Below the pieces are notes generated by a model. That model saw only the letters and a program-made list of their open reading frames with translations. It was not told the DNA's origin and did not search any database. From CAZNHL01 sp964572965 (GTDB lineage Bacteria; Bacteroidota; Bacteroidia; Cytophagales; UBA9547), in assembly GCA_964572965.1 (NCBI GenBank), contig CAZNHL010000035.1, forward strand, positions 1 to 45,800: 45,800 nucleotides of DNA, in the 5' to 3' direction. Positions 1 through 9,976 of the stretch are shown here, one piece after another. The translations under genes were made by a program, and so were the position numbers. The first letter of the stretch is position 1. Each line of letters begins with the position of its first letter.

Positions 1-55
1 ATCTAACATCTAACATCTAACATCTAACATCTAACATCTAACATCTAACATCTAA
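1..55. repeat. ATCTAAC heptamer tandem array
   Basis: Seven head-to-tail copies of the 7-base unit ATCTAAC plus a partial ATCTAA. The array touches the window edge, so it probably continues to the left. It ends 3 bases beyond the stop codon of holB. Seven-base units suggest slippage-generated repeats; no coding role is visible. Confidence 0.95.
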
Positions 56-58
56 ATA

Positions 59-1180
59 TTATCCCTTTCTCAAAATTCTGCTAACACGTAATGACGTGTC
101 AAGGAAAACGATTCTTTGGTTTGCATTACGTTCTACATGATAGAAAGACGTGTTCAGTTCTCCTGTAATGCGTTCAATGTCTTCTTCTGTTACAATTTTT
201 CCGAATTTAGAAATAAAATCCAGTTCTTCGTCAGTTACCCTGTTAAGCGAGGTTGAATTAGAGAGTCGCCATACCAGACATTCACGCATGAGCCCTAGCC
301 CAATAGCGAAAAACCCTTTCTGAAGCTCTCTTCCCATTTTTTGAAAATCGTCAGTCATGCCGTTAAGGGCCAGGTAGTCGTTTTTCCAGCAAGTACGTAG
401 CCAATTGATAAAGAAAGCGGTATTATTGTCTTTTACTTCATTAACCAGGTTATTTGCTACAACAAGATTCCCTTCTGCCAAAAGCGCAATTTCATGGCTT
501 TTTTTGGCATCTATCTCAAAAGTTTTTTGCAGGTATTGCGATAACTCTTCATCACTGAATCGGGGTATTTTAACCATCTGACAGCGCGACAAGATGGTAG
601 TTAATATTTTTTCGTAGTCTGTTGCTACCAATAAGAAGATTGTTTTTGCAGGCGGTTCTTCCAAAACCTTCAATAAAGCGTTAGCAGCATTTAGGTTTAA
701 TAGTTCCGGTAGCCAGAAAATAACTGTTTTATATTCTCCTTCATAAGCTTTCAGTGAAAGTCTCCCCATTAATGAGCGGGCTTCGTCTACAGAGATACTT
801 AGCTGCTTATTTTCAGCACCCAGAAAGAAACCCCATTCAGAAGTACCACCATAAGGCAGTTCTGTTAAAAATGCACGCCACTCTATATATAATTTAGCTC
901 GTTCGTCATCTTTATCAACTTTTCCGGCAGTTGGGAAAATGAAATGCTGATCGGGGTGAGAGAATTTACCATATTTTATACAGGAAGGGCATTTTCCGCA
1001 AGAATCGGTTTCTTGCTTGTCTGTGCAGTTGAGGTACTGCGCATACGCAAGAGCTAAAGCCAGATTGCCACCGCCTTCATTGCCGAGAAATAACTGGGCA
1101 TGTGCCACGTGGTTATTTTTGACAGCATTGACGAGTGTCTTTTTGGTTTCTTTAAGCCCGATTATATCTGCAAACAGCAT
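59..1180 (-). CDS. holB: DNA polymerase III subunit delta' (clamp loader)
   Basis: This 373-residue protein is a AAA+ clamp-loader subunit that helps load the replicative sliding clamp. Near the N terminus a degenerate P-loop (GNEGGGNLALA, no GKT) fits delta', which does not hydrolyse ATP. A cysteine cluster follows (C52, then CGKCPSC around 61-67), the zinc module of the DnaX/HolB family. The sensor region LLKVLEEPPAKT and the SRC motif (ILSRCQ) are the family's best-conserved features. The length fits Bacteroidota delta'. Its stop codon abuts the heptamer array, and the next gene is divergent across about 210 bases. Family call is secure; the distinction from a gamma/tau paralogue rests on the missing Walker A lysine. 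Confidence 0.92.
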   Translation of the reverse strand: MLFADIIGLKETKKTLVNAVKNNHVAHAQLFLGNEGGGNLALALAYAQYLNCTDKQETDSCGKCPSCIKYGKFSHPDQHFIFPTAGKVDKDDERAKLYIEWRAFLTELPYGGTSEWGFFLGAENKQLSISVDEARSLMGRLSLKAYEGEYKTVIFWLPELLNLNAANALLKVLEEPPAKTIFLLVATDYEKILTTILSRCQMVKIPRFSDEELSQYLQKTFEIDAKKSHEIALLAEGNLVVANNLVNEVKDNNTAFFINWLRTCWKNDYLALNGMTDDFQKMGRELQKGFFAIGLGLMRECLVWRLSNSTSLNRVTDEELDFISKFGKIVTEEDIERITGELNTSFYHVERNANQRIVFLDTSLRVSRILRKG

Positions 1181-1311
1181 AAGCCTTTCTGGGTAAGCAA
1201 CAAAAATATCTATTTATATGGTAAGTTTTAAATGTTGAGAGAAATAATGTGTTTTCTGAGCTCGTTGTTTAGGTCAAAAAATAAAAGATCAATACTTTAA
1301 GAAAAAAGTTC

Positions 1312-1340
1312 ATTGAAGTTGTGCTTTTTTCTTAATTTTG
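1312..1340 (+). promoter_or_regulatory. Bacteroidota-type promoter of the ppiD-like gene
   Basis: TAATTTTG at 1333-1340 matches the Bacteroidota minus-7 consensus TAnnTTTG. ATTG at 1312-1315 is a possible minus-33 element, with a slightly short 17-base spacer. The start codon lies 50 bases downstream. Confidence 0.45.
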
Positions 1341-1389
1341 AAATTACTGCATAAACCAATTATTTTGCAGGATTATAAATAACATTCAA

Positions 1390-3483
1390 ATGGCCATCAT
1401 TAGTAAAATCAGACAGAAGTCGGGATTGGCGGTTACATTAATCGTGATTTCCCTGATACTTTTTCTAGTAGGCGGAGACCTACTGTCAAACCGTTCTATG
1501 TTAAAAGGCAGTAACACCGAAGTAGGTGAAGTTGCCGGAAAAGAAATTGACCTTAAAGACTATCAGGCAAAAATTGATGAGTTGAAAGGACAATTCTCTA
1601 TGAACAACCGTCGCAACCCTAGCGAATCGGAATTGAATTCAATCAACGAGCAGGCATGGAACCAGTACCTTTTTGACATTGCTTACAAAGAGCAATTCGA
1701 TAAGCTTGGAATTGAGGTTACTCCGGAAGAGCAAACTGACATGGTTCAGGGTGTGAACATTCATCCGGGTGTACGCCAGGCTTTCACAAATCCAGAAACA
1801 GGAGAATTCGACAAAAACCAGGTGATTGGTTATCTGCAAAGTTTTGCAAAGCTTCCTGCTGAGCAACAGTATATGTGGAATAGCTTTGAAAAGCAGTTGG
1901 TTCCTGAGCGTTTAAGAACTAAATATGAAGGTCTTTTCTCTAAGTCTGTTTATGTGACTAAGGAAGAAGCTAAAAGAGATTATACAGCTCAGAACGATAA
2001 GGCTAGTGCCAGATTCGCCTATGTGCCGTTTTATGCAATTCCTGATTCTTCAATAAAAGTATCAGAAAGCGACATTGCTGATTATATCAGCAAGCATAAG
2101 AGCAGATATCAGGTTGAGGAAGGCGCTTCTATTGAGTATGTTACTTTCCCAATCATAGCATCGGGAGATGATTCAGTTTCTGTAAGAGAAGAAATTGCTG
2201 TTTTAAAAGGCCAGTTCCGCGAGTCCAAAGATGATTCAGCTTTTGTTCGTCTGAACTCTGATGGCGAAAACAATATTTCGGTTGGTACACGTCAGGTGTT
2301 ACCTGCTTCATTAACATCTAATGTTGCTGTAATTCTTTCTGATTCGGTTTACGGTCCATTTGCCGAAGGAAATAGCTACAAATTGTATAAGTCTACTCAA
2401 AAAGGGATCACTATTGATTCAGCTAAAGCAAGTCACATTTTGGTGAAAGACTCTGCAAAAGCAGCAGAATTAATTGCTCAATTAAAAGGTGGCTCTTCTT
2501 TTGAAGAGCTTGCAAAAGCAAACAGTACAGACCCGGGTTCTGCTCAAAAAGGCGGAGATCTTGGTTGGTTTTCCAAAGAAACAATGGTACCAGAGTTCAG
2601 CAAGGCGGTATTTGAATCAAAGAACCCTCGTCTGGTAACAACTCCTGTAAAATCACAGTTTGGTTACCACATTATTAAAGTAACTGCACCGATCAGATCA
2701 ACACGTTCTCAGCAGTACACAGTGTTTACTGTAGAGAAGCATATTGTTGCCAGTGACGAGACACGTGATAAGGCTTATGCCAGAGCAAGTGCATTCCAGT
2801 CAGATGCTCATGATGGTAAAAATGCATTTATTGCCGCTTTCAAAAAGGATTCTGTAGCACAAGGCTTATTGAAGTTTGCAGCTGCCAACATCAATAAAAA
2901 CGGTGAAGTTGTAAATAACCTTACAAGAGCGAGAGAAATTGTTCGTTGGGCATATACAGGCGATGCTGGAGATGTATCAACTGTTTTTGAGGCAGAGGGT
3001 AATTATGTAGTAGCTTTTATTTCGGCTAAAAGGGAAAAAGGTACTGCCAGCCCGGCAGATGTGAAAGAAGAAGTAACGTTCCGTGTGCGTAACGAGAAAA
3101 AGGCAGCAAAAATTATTGAAAAATTAGGAACTCCGTCAGGAACGTTGGAAGCAATAGCTACTAAATTCGGGCCTGAAGCAGTTGTATATACAGCTGATGG
3201 TGTAACGCTTGCCGGTTCTTCTATCCCAAGCCTTGGCTATGACCCTGTAGCTTGCGGTAAATTATTCGGCTTGAAAAACGGTCAGAAATCTAAACCATTC
3301 CAAGGTGAAAATGGTGTAGTTATTTTGGAGAAGGTTTCTTCTGAACCTGCTCCGGAAATTGCAGACTATACTCAAAATAAGAACAATATGCTTCAGAATA
3401 TCTCTTACAGTGTTCAGTATGGAATTGGCGAGGCAATAAAAGAAAATGCAGAAGTAGAAGATAACAGGTATAAGTTTTTCTAG
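1390..3483 (+). CDS. PpiD/SurA-like peptidyl-prolyl isomerase, membrane-anchored
   Basis: A 697-residue inner-membrane foldase of the PpiD type, predicted to help newly exported proteins fold in the periplasm. Residues about 12-32 form one N-terminal membrane anchor (LAVTLIVISLILFLVGG). A SurA_N-like helical chaperone region follows. A parvulin (rotamase) domain occupies about residues 346-430, recognisable by SHILVK, the GGDLGWF motif and GYHIIKV. The C-terminal 260 residues look like a second, degenerate parvulin-like or chaperone module. The ATG follows a consensus minus-7 box by about 50 bases, and a strong terminator follows the stop. PpiD is the usual annotation; the E. coli protein is somewhat shorter (about 620 residues). 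Confidence 0.9.
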   Translation: MAIISKIRQKSGLAVTLIVISLILFLVGGDLLSNRSMLKGSNTEVGEVAGKEIDLKDYQAKIDELKGQFSMNNRRNPSESELNSINEQAWNQYLFDIAYKEQFDKLGIEVTPEEQTDMVQGVNIHPGVRQAFTNPETGEFDKNQVIGYLQSFAKLPAEQQYMWNSFEKQLVPERLRTKYEGLFSKSVYVTKEEAKRDYTAQNDKASARFAYVPFYAIPDSSIKVSESDIADYISKHKSRYQVEEGASIEYVTFPIIASGDDSVSVREEIAVLKGQFRESKDDSAFVRLNSDGENNISVGTRQVLPASLTSNVAVILSDSVYGPFAEGNSYKLYKSTQKGITIDSAKASHILVKDSAKAAELIAQLKGGSSFEELAKANSTDPGSAQKGGDLGWFSKETMVPEFSKAVFESKNPRLVTTPVKSQFGYHIIKVTAPIRSTRSQQYTVFTVEKHIVASDETRDKAYARASAFQSDAHDGKNAFIAAFKKDSVAQGLLKFAAANINKNGEVVNNLTRAREIVRWAYTGDAGDVSTVFEAEGNYVVAFISAKREKGTASPADVKEEVTFRVRNEKKAAKIIEKLGTPSGTLEAIATKFGPEAVVYTADGVTLAGSSIPSLGYDPVACGKLFGLKNGQKSKPFQGENGVVILEKVSSEPAPEIADYTQNKNNMLQNISYSVQYGIGEAIKENAEVEDNRYKFF

Positions 3484-3510
3484 AACCTGCTTAATTTTTA
3501 ATTCTTATAA

Positions 3511-3542
3511 AAAGGAGCCTTCGTTAAAGGGCTCCTTTTTTT
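3511..3542 (+). terminator. Rho-independent terminator after the ppiD-like gene
   Basis: The stem AAAGGAGCC / GGCTCCTTT encloses a 10-base loop and is followed by a T-run. It lies 28 bases after the stop codon. Confidence 0.9.
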
Positions 3543-3753
3543 ATGGTTTCAGAGTAGATGAATTTCTGAAAAAGACCCGAAACTTACACCAATGTGTGTA
3601 GGTTCTGTTAGTGTTTTTTAATACTTTATGAATTTTTTAGCACTATACTTTGTTAGATTATAAAGAAAATAATAGAGTTAACTAGTTAATTATTTGTTTC
3701 ATTGATACTTAACTGTTACTTTAGCTTTTAATAACTAACTAATAGGTATATTT

Positions 3754-6720
3754 ATGTATAATTGGAGAAAAGCATTTTATGCTTTTGCTATACTGGTATC
3801 TAGTATATGCATTCAGGTTTCTGCCCAGAAACAAGCAAATGTCTGGTACTTCGGAAATGGAATAGGTTTAAATTTTAATTCCGGGGTAGTAAGGTTAACC
3901 CAGAACTTTCCAGGACAACATGCAAATGATGTAGATGAAGGCCACGCTACTGTCTCAGATGAAAATGGTAATTTCCTATTCTATACTAATGGAGAACAGA
4001 TATGGGACAAGAATGCTGCAGGTATGCAGAACGGGACAGGGTTACTTGGTCACTGGAGCGCTACACAATGTGCTACGATCTTTCCTGTACCCGGCGGTAC
4101 CATGGCTTCAAATTTAGCCAAATATGTGGTTCTTACAACTCCGGTTACTTCTTCAAGCACCACCGGTATCCGTTATAATATTGTTGATATGAACCCGGCA
4201 ACCAATGGTGGTTATGCAACGGGTGCTGTAACAAGTAAAAACAATGTGATGCCGGGCGCGCCTACTTCTACAACAGAAGCTCTTGCGTCCTGTCCACACT
4301 GGAACGGTAAAGATGAATGGGTTGTAGGCCATAATGAAACAAATGTTTTTTATGCATGGAGAGTAAGTGCTGATGCAAGTGGCAATATTGTGGTGAATGC
4401 ACCTGTTACTTCAACAATTGGAGATAACGTGGCTGGTGTTGCTGTGATGAAACTGAATAATTGCTTCAATAAACTAGCTGTCGCTACACACAATAACTCA
4501 ACGTTACAGGTATTTACATTTAATAACCAGACGGGTGTAGTAAGTGCTTTTGATGCTAATCCAGCAGGAGTTAATGGTGTATTGAGAATTGATGTTTCTG
4601 CTATGGCAAATGGTAGCACAGGTGCTGCTCAGGGTAATTATGGTGTTGAGTTCTCGCCTAATGGAAAATACCTGTTTGTCAGCCAGTCAGGACAAAACTT
4701 TAGTAATGTTCGTTCACAAAGGCTTTACCGTTATGATTTGAATCCGGCAGCTACTCCTACTAAAGCTAATATAGAAGCATCACGCACTACGCTTTTGGAT
4801 AGACAAGGTACTGAGGATGCTCAAAGGCTTGGGCATTTACAACTTGCGCCTAACGGAAAGATTTACATGACACATATGTATACATTCTGGGCGGGAAATG
4901 GCGCTTTGAGTGTTATTGATAGCCCGAATGATGCAGCTCATGGGTTTTCTTTAGAGAGTATTACCTGGACAGGTTCCCGTTCTTCTATGGGTCTGCCATC
5001 TTTTCACAAAGGTTTTCTTGCAGGTAGCGCCAGTATTTCTGCTGCTGACAGTACTTCGGGTACCGCTATTACTGATTTAGGTGATATTTGTGCAGGTATA
5101 GCAACAATGTTCGAAAATAAGTATACAGGTACAGGAACAAATTATACCTGGGATGTGAATGCTCCTAATAATACCAGCCCATTCTATGGAACATCGCCAG
5201 ATGGTACAAAAGCATATCACAGATATACAGTGCCTGGTGACTATGTGGTTGTAACTACAGTTACAGACGCTGTTTGTAACTATGTTGTAAGAGATACTGC
5301 TAAAATAACAGTAGTGCCTGTCATTAATACAACCGGTGTGCCTAGTTGTGGTACCCCGAACGTGACTCTGACAGTAACATCAACACCAACTACGGGTAAG
5401 CACTATGTCTGGTATAGCGATGCCGCGCTCACAACACCAATTGCCTCAGGCACTCCGGCAACAGTACCTGCACCATTGATTGGTACTGTTTATGTAAAAG
5501 AAGTGGAAACAGTAACTGTTACTCCAACATTAGTGACCCCGGCAATACCAGCGATACCTGCAGGTATTACGAGCATTAGCACAGGGCCGGCTACTGGCTC
5601 TTATAACTGGGTAGATGCCTCATCAACAGCTGTTACAACTAATTTATCTGTTACCTCAGCTGTTACTCTTAGGAGTTTTAGTTTTTTAGTGCAAGGGAAT
5701 GACTGGAATGGAGGGACAGCCACCTACGGAATTACAATAAGGGATGCAAGTAATGCTGTAATCGGTACATATTCTGTATCTGGTTGTGTGAGTAAAGGCG
5801 GAACGGCTTGTACCGGATCACCTACAGGCTCTGTTACTACTACGGGTGGCACTCCTGTTAAACAGTTTTCTGTTGTTTTAGGGGGAGGCCTGGCTTTAGC
5901 AACAGGTTCGTATAGGGTTGAAATACGGAGAACTGCGGTTGCTGCCGGAAATGCTACTCCTTCTGCTGGTGAAACTTCTATTCATCGTAATACTACTACA
6001 CTTACTAACCCCTCTATTGCCGGGTTTATTACTAATGCAGGAGCAAGCCCAAGCGGTACTTTTATTCATAACATTAGTATTGGTACACCTGCAGTTGCAG
6101 CAGTTCCTGCTGTTTACAAAGATGTTATTACCTCGTCAAATAAATCTTGTTCTTATTCCGGCGCCGTTGTAGCTAACTGTTCATTACCTGTAGAGTTTAT
6201 TAGATTCAATGCACAGAAATCGAACGAAGGCGCTTTATTAAGCTGGTCTACAGCCAAAGAAAAAGATAATAACTATTTTATTGTTGAAAGCTCTATAGAC
6301 GGTATAACTTTCACAGAAAAAGGCCGTGTGGAAGGTGCCGGCACTAGCAGCACAGTTCGCAACTATTTATTTACTGACAATTCTCCGGCAATGGGTGTGA
6401 TATACTATCGTATAACGCAGGTTGATAATGATGGCACTGTATCACATACTGATGTAAGACATCTGAAATTTGATGATGAATTGATACCGTCACTGGCAGT
6501 AAGACCCAATCCGAATAACGGTCAGTTTATTTTGGATATTTCTACGAATCTGAAGCAGCCTGTTAGTGTCGAAATATTTAACACAATAGGATCTTCTGTA
6601 TGGAAGGAGACTTTCGAGTCAGAAGGTTTTATAAGTTCTTTACTGGACTTGCAAGGTTTAGCAAAGGGCGTTTATTTCATAAAAGCGGCTGGTATGACTC
6701 AAAAACTTATTATTGAATAG
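3754..6720 (+). CDS. T9SS-secreted protein with beta-propeller-like and PKD domains
   Basis: A 988-residue predicted surface or extracellular protein. A signal peptide (about 1-24, ending VSA-Q) targets it to the periplasm. Residues about 25-420 contain repeated WYFGNG, FSPNGKYLFVSQSG and LQLAPNGKIY strings typical of propeller-type repeats in Bacteroidota surface proteins. A PKD/Ig-like module lies near 450-525 (TWDVNAP, YTVPGDYVVVTTVTD). A threonine/valine-rich region follows. The last 75 residues (from RPNPNNGQF, about 916) form a type A T9SS sorting domain ending in KGVYFIKA and a short hydrophobic tail. The adjacent gene is a related protein with a near-identical C-terminal domain, so the pair probably arose by duplication. 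The ligand is unknown. Confidence 0.9.
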   Translation: MYNWRKAFYAFAILVSSICIQVSAQKQANVWYFGNGIGLNFNSGVVRLTQNFPGQHANDVDEGHATVSDENGNFLFYTNGEQIWDKNAAGMQNGTGLLGHWSATQCATIFPVPGGTMASNLAKYVVLTTPVTSSSTTGIRYNIVDMNPATNGGYATGAVTSKNNVMPGAPTSTTEALASCPHWNGKDEWVVGHNETNVFYAWRVSADASGNIVVNAPVTSTIGDNVAGVAVMKLNNCFNKLAVATHNNSTLQVFTFNNQTGVVSAFDANPAGVNGVLRIDVSAMANGSTGAAQGNYGVEFSPNGKYLFVSQSGQNFSNVRSQRLYRYDLNPAATPTKANIEASRTTLLDRQGTEDAQRLGHLQLAPNGKIYMTHMYTFWAGNGALSVIDSPNDAAHGFSLESITWTGSRSSMGLPSFHKGFLAGSASISAADSTSGTAITDLGDICAGIATMFENKYTGTGTNYTWDVNAPNNTSPFYGTSPDGTKAYHRYTVPGDYVVVTTVTDAVCNYVVRDTAKITVVPVINTTGVPSCGTPNVTLTVTSTPTTGKHYVWYSDAALTTPIASGTPATVPAPLIGTVYVKEVETVTVTPTLVTPAIPAIPAGITSISTGPATGSYNWVDASSTAVTTNLSVTSAVTLRSFSFLVQGNDWNGGTATYGITIRDASNAVIGTYSVSGCVSKGGTACTGSPTGSVTTTGGTPVKQFSVVLGGGLALATGSYRVEIRRTAVAAGNATPSAGETSIHRNTTTLTNPSIAGFITNAGASPSGTFIHNISIGTPAVAAVPAVYKDVITSSNKSCSYSGAVVANCSLPVEFIRFNAQKSNEGALLSWSTAKEKDNNYFIVESSIDGITFTEKGRVEGAGTSSTVRNYLFTDNSPAMGVIYYRITQVDNDGTVSHTDVRHLKFDDELIPSLAVRPNPNNGQFILDISTNLKQPVSVEIFNTIGSSVWKETFESEGFISSLLDLQGLAKGVYFIKAAGMTQKLIIE

Positions 6721-6731
6721 TTTAAATATAG

Positions 6732-6785
6732 TTTTTAATAAATAAAAAGGTCCTGCAATTGCAGGACCTTTTTATTTATTAAAAA
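6732..6785. terminator. 54-base perfect palindrome, terminator
   Basis: The two halves are exact reverse complements over 27 bases, centred on GCAATTGC. T-runs and A-runs at the ends would let it terminate transcription in both directions. It starts 11 bases after the stop of the first T9SS protein. Confidence 0.9.
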
Positions 6786-7093
6786 AATGTACAGATGTAT
6801 GTTTTTTCGATGAATCAGCAAATTTGTACAACCATTTGCTGAATATTTCAGTATAAAATCTCCAATCGTTATTCAAAAGCTGGTGTATTGGTTACTTCGC
6901 AGGTTTAATTTCGTGTATGTTTCCATCGAAATATCAACCTGAAGATCATGAATAAGTATTAAGACGATAGTGTAATCGCTATGTTGTTCGTGCTGTAATG
7001 CATGTTACTCTTTGTCATTCAATAAATCCTATATATTAATTACGTTTCCTGAGTTTAGTATCAGGAAATGAAACTTCTAGTTATTATTAAAAT
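6786..7093. other. Intergenic region between the two T9SS genes
   Basis: About 308 bases with no ORF of note and no clear RNA structure. It should contain the promoter of the downstream gene, but no convincing TAnnTTTG box is visible. Confidence 0.5.
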
Positions 7094-9807
7094 ATGATGA
7101 GATCACTCTACTTTACGTCTTTTGTCATCCTTTTATGTGTTTTGAGTGTTACTCATGAATTACATGCTCAATGTACTCCTGTTCCACAGGTAGAGTCTGT
7201 TAGTAATGGGAATTTCGAAAAGGGATTTATTGCTTCGGGCCCTGGTAGCTTCGTAACTACTCACACTTATACTTCAGTTCCGCAATCGTTTCCTTTCGGG
7301 TATTATACTGTTGGTTCTGGTAGGGTAACATATACTTTGTCCGGCTATACAATTACCGGTAGTATTGTACACCCATGGAATGGAATTGTTAACGGAGACC
7401 ATACTCCTGGCTTATCGGGAAATGGGAATGCACTTTGGATTGATGGTACAGGTGTTGGTACAGGTGTAGGTGCTTTGGCGTGGCAACAAACGGTTACTAC
7501 CATTCCTAACCAGATATATAATTTCTCAGCCTGGTTTACTTTGGCAACAACAGACAGTAGAGGAGCCAACTCTCCAAGAATCAGGTTTGTAGTTGAAGCT
7601 TTTGATGCAGCTAATAATCCAATCGGGGGAGTAAATCAGCTGGCTGTTTCTGAGGATATAACTGCAGAAAATGGTGCCTGGGAACAAAAAGATGCGCAGT
7701 GGACCGCTCCAATCGGAGCAGTTACCGCGAGGATATCAATCTACAACCAAAGTGGCATTGTAAGTGGTAATGACTTTGGTGTTGATGATATCTCATTTAT
7801 CAATAGCTGTTCTGCATTAACATCAGCTACGTTACCACCGGCTCCTGATTTGGGTCCTGATATTAATTTTTGTGTTAATGCCTCTGGTTCTATTACATTG
7901 AATTCTAATGTCGCAACTGCTGCGGGTGCCGGAAGACAGTTTACCTGGTACTCAGGTACCGGAAATCCACAAACTACAGTAGTACAGCATCAACTACTGC
8001 CAATACCTATACAATAACCACACCCGGCACATACAGAGTATGTGTGTATCAGCCATCAGGTTGTGCCAAGTCGTCTACAATAGTTATTTCTACAACGGCA
8101 TCTGCGGCGGGTTCTGATATCAATTTCTGTAGCGCCAATCAATTAGTAGCCACAATAGCACCTACGGGAGTGGCGCCACATCTTACATATGTATGGACCA
8201 AAAATGGTTCTGCCTGGGCAGGGACAAATAACTCTACAACAGCAACAGCCAATGGTGCAGGTACATATTTACTCACAGGTACGCACAGCAATGGAAAGGC
8301 CGGATGTAATGTGACCAGGTCATTTAATGTAACAGCTAATAGCGCATTATTGTCAGCTAATATTGGGCCAGGACCATACAACTTATGTACACCAGCCTCA
8401 CAAGCGCTTACTTCTAGTTTAACCGGAGCGGGTTTTACTTATCAGTGGACAAGAGGGGGTGTAAGTATCAATGGCGCAACAGCTTCTTCATATTCGGTTA
8501 ACTCTGCAGGTACTTATGCAGTAGTTGTTAACTTTAACAAAGTTGGCTGTGCTGATCTCGCATCAAATAGCGTAACCGTTACAAGTTCAAATGCAATCAT
8601 TCCTGCCGACGGGACTTTTTGCCCTGTAGCATCCGGAGGTACGGGTACAACCACATTGTCGGTGAGTCCCGTGGTGGCAAGTGCATACCGCTGGTATGAC
8701 AGTGATGCTACTACTGTTCTTGCAAATCCTGGGGCAGGTACATCTTCTTATGCTCCTACAGGACTTACAACTACTAAAACATTCTATGTTGAAGATGCAA
8801 GATCGACACCGGCTTCTCTGTCGACTACTGCGGTTGGTTCTGGCGGGAATAACCCTATTAGAGTGACTTTTGATTTAACATCTCCTTTAGTTCTAAATAG
8901 TGTGCAACTCTCTAAAGATGCATGGACAGGGTTTTCTGGTAGAACAGTTCAATTATATAACTCAGCGAATACATTGTTAGCAACTTCTGGAGCAGTGACC
9001 CAGGCTGACGGTGGGAGTGCACCTTATACTCCTGTTACCGCAGTGTTTGGAGGAGGGGCAGGTGTGTTAATTCCTGCAGGAACAGGCTATTACCTTACTT
9101 ATGCGGCGGGTAATCCTCCGGGTATGGTGCTCTATTCAAACCCGAGTGGTTCGGGATTAACTAATGTTGTTGCCACTGGGGGGAGACAAATATTTGGTAA
9201 TTGGTCTGTTGCAGTACCTAACAACAGCTGTAGCAGGGTTCCTGTACGTGCGGTAATGACATGTTCGTTGCCTGTAGATTTTGCAAATTTCACGGCAGAG
9301 AGATTCGCTTCAGGAACTTTACTGGTTTGGTCTACTGCAAGAGAAGATAATAATAGCCATTTTGAGGTTGAAACTTCATCGGACGGTACTCATTTCACAG
9401 CCCTTAACAGGATTAATGGAGTAGGAACTAGCAGCAGGATGAATAGTTATTCTTATGAAGATCAAAGAACTTTATCGGGTGTAGTATATTACCGAATTAC
9501 ACAAGTTGATTTTAGTGGTGAAAAATCACATACTGCTGTTCGCTCAGTTAACTTTGAGCAAGCAAACGCTACGGTGCTGGTTGTGAAACCGAATCCAAAT
9601 AATGGTCATTTTATTCTGGATATTACTACTGCCGGTGCACAAGTAGTAAAAGTAGAAGTATTAAATACTTTAGGTACCAAAGTTTGGCAGGAGTCTTTTG
9701 ATTCTGAAGGATTTACAAGTTATTCTGTAGACTTGGGAAGCAGTTTTGCAAAAGGTATTTATTTTGTAAAAGCTGCAGGTTTGACTCAGAAGATAGTTGT
9801 AGAATAA
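7094..9807 (+). pseudogene. T9SS-secreted Ig/PKD-like adhesin, frameshifted near 7979
   Basis: One gene of about 904 codons is split into two frames. The first frame (7094-8017) carries a signal peptide (about 1-25, ending HELHA-Q) and an N-terminal domain resembling carbohydrate-binding or PEP-CTERM/Ig modules. It then runs into 12 out-of-frame residues and a stop. The correct frame resumes at 7981 (S-T-A-S-T-T-A-N-T-Y) and runs to 9807, where the ORF's first usable start would be only a GTG at 8044. A single missing base at 7979-7980 explains the break: a GNT codon reduced to GT. The second part carries Ig-like repeats, then a C-terminal T9SS domain (KPNPNNGHFILDI to the end) closely matching that of the neighbour. 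No slippery heptamer is seen, so programmed frameshifting is unlikely. It is either a real loss-of-function mutation or a sequencing error. Confidence 0.85.
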
Positions 9808-9818
9808 TTTGCTGTGAT

Positions 9819-9855
9819 AAAGAAGAAGGCCGTAAAACTTACGGCCTTCTTCTTT
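9819..9855 (+). terminator. Terminator after the frameshifted T9SS gene
   Basis: A 17-base-pair perfect stem (AAAGAAGAAGGCCGTAA and its complement) has a 3-base loop and lies 11 bases after the stop codon. Confidence 0.9.
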
Positions 9856-9936
9856 AATATGTGTCTGATTTTCTTGGCGAGGAAATACAGGGGTGATGAT
9901 TTTGATGAAGTATAGCCGATAAACTAACTAAACAGT

Positions 9937-9967
9937 AAGGCTCCGCAGGTATTATCTGCGGAGCCTT
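9937..9967. terminator. Hairpin downstream of dps
   Basis: AAGGCTCCGCAG pairs with CTGCGGAGCCTT across a 7-base loop, 9 bases past the dps stop. T-richness is stronger on the plus-strand side, so it may act in both directions between convergent genes. Confidence 0.8.
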
Positions 9968-9976
9968 TATTTTTAA

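Noticed and set aside
1..55. Possible CRISPR array
   Set aside because: The 7-base units are contiguous with no spacers and no cas genes are present. The 32-base repeats at 16291-16354 are also directly abutting.
7960..8000. Programmed -1 frameshift in the T9SS gene
   Set aside because: No X-XXY-YYZ slippery heptamer or downstream structure is seen; a one-base deletion explains the break better.
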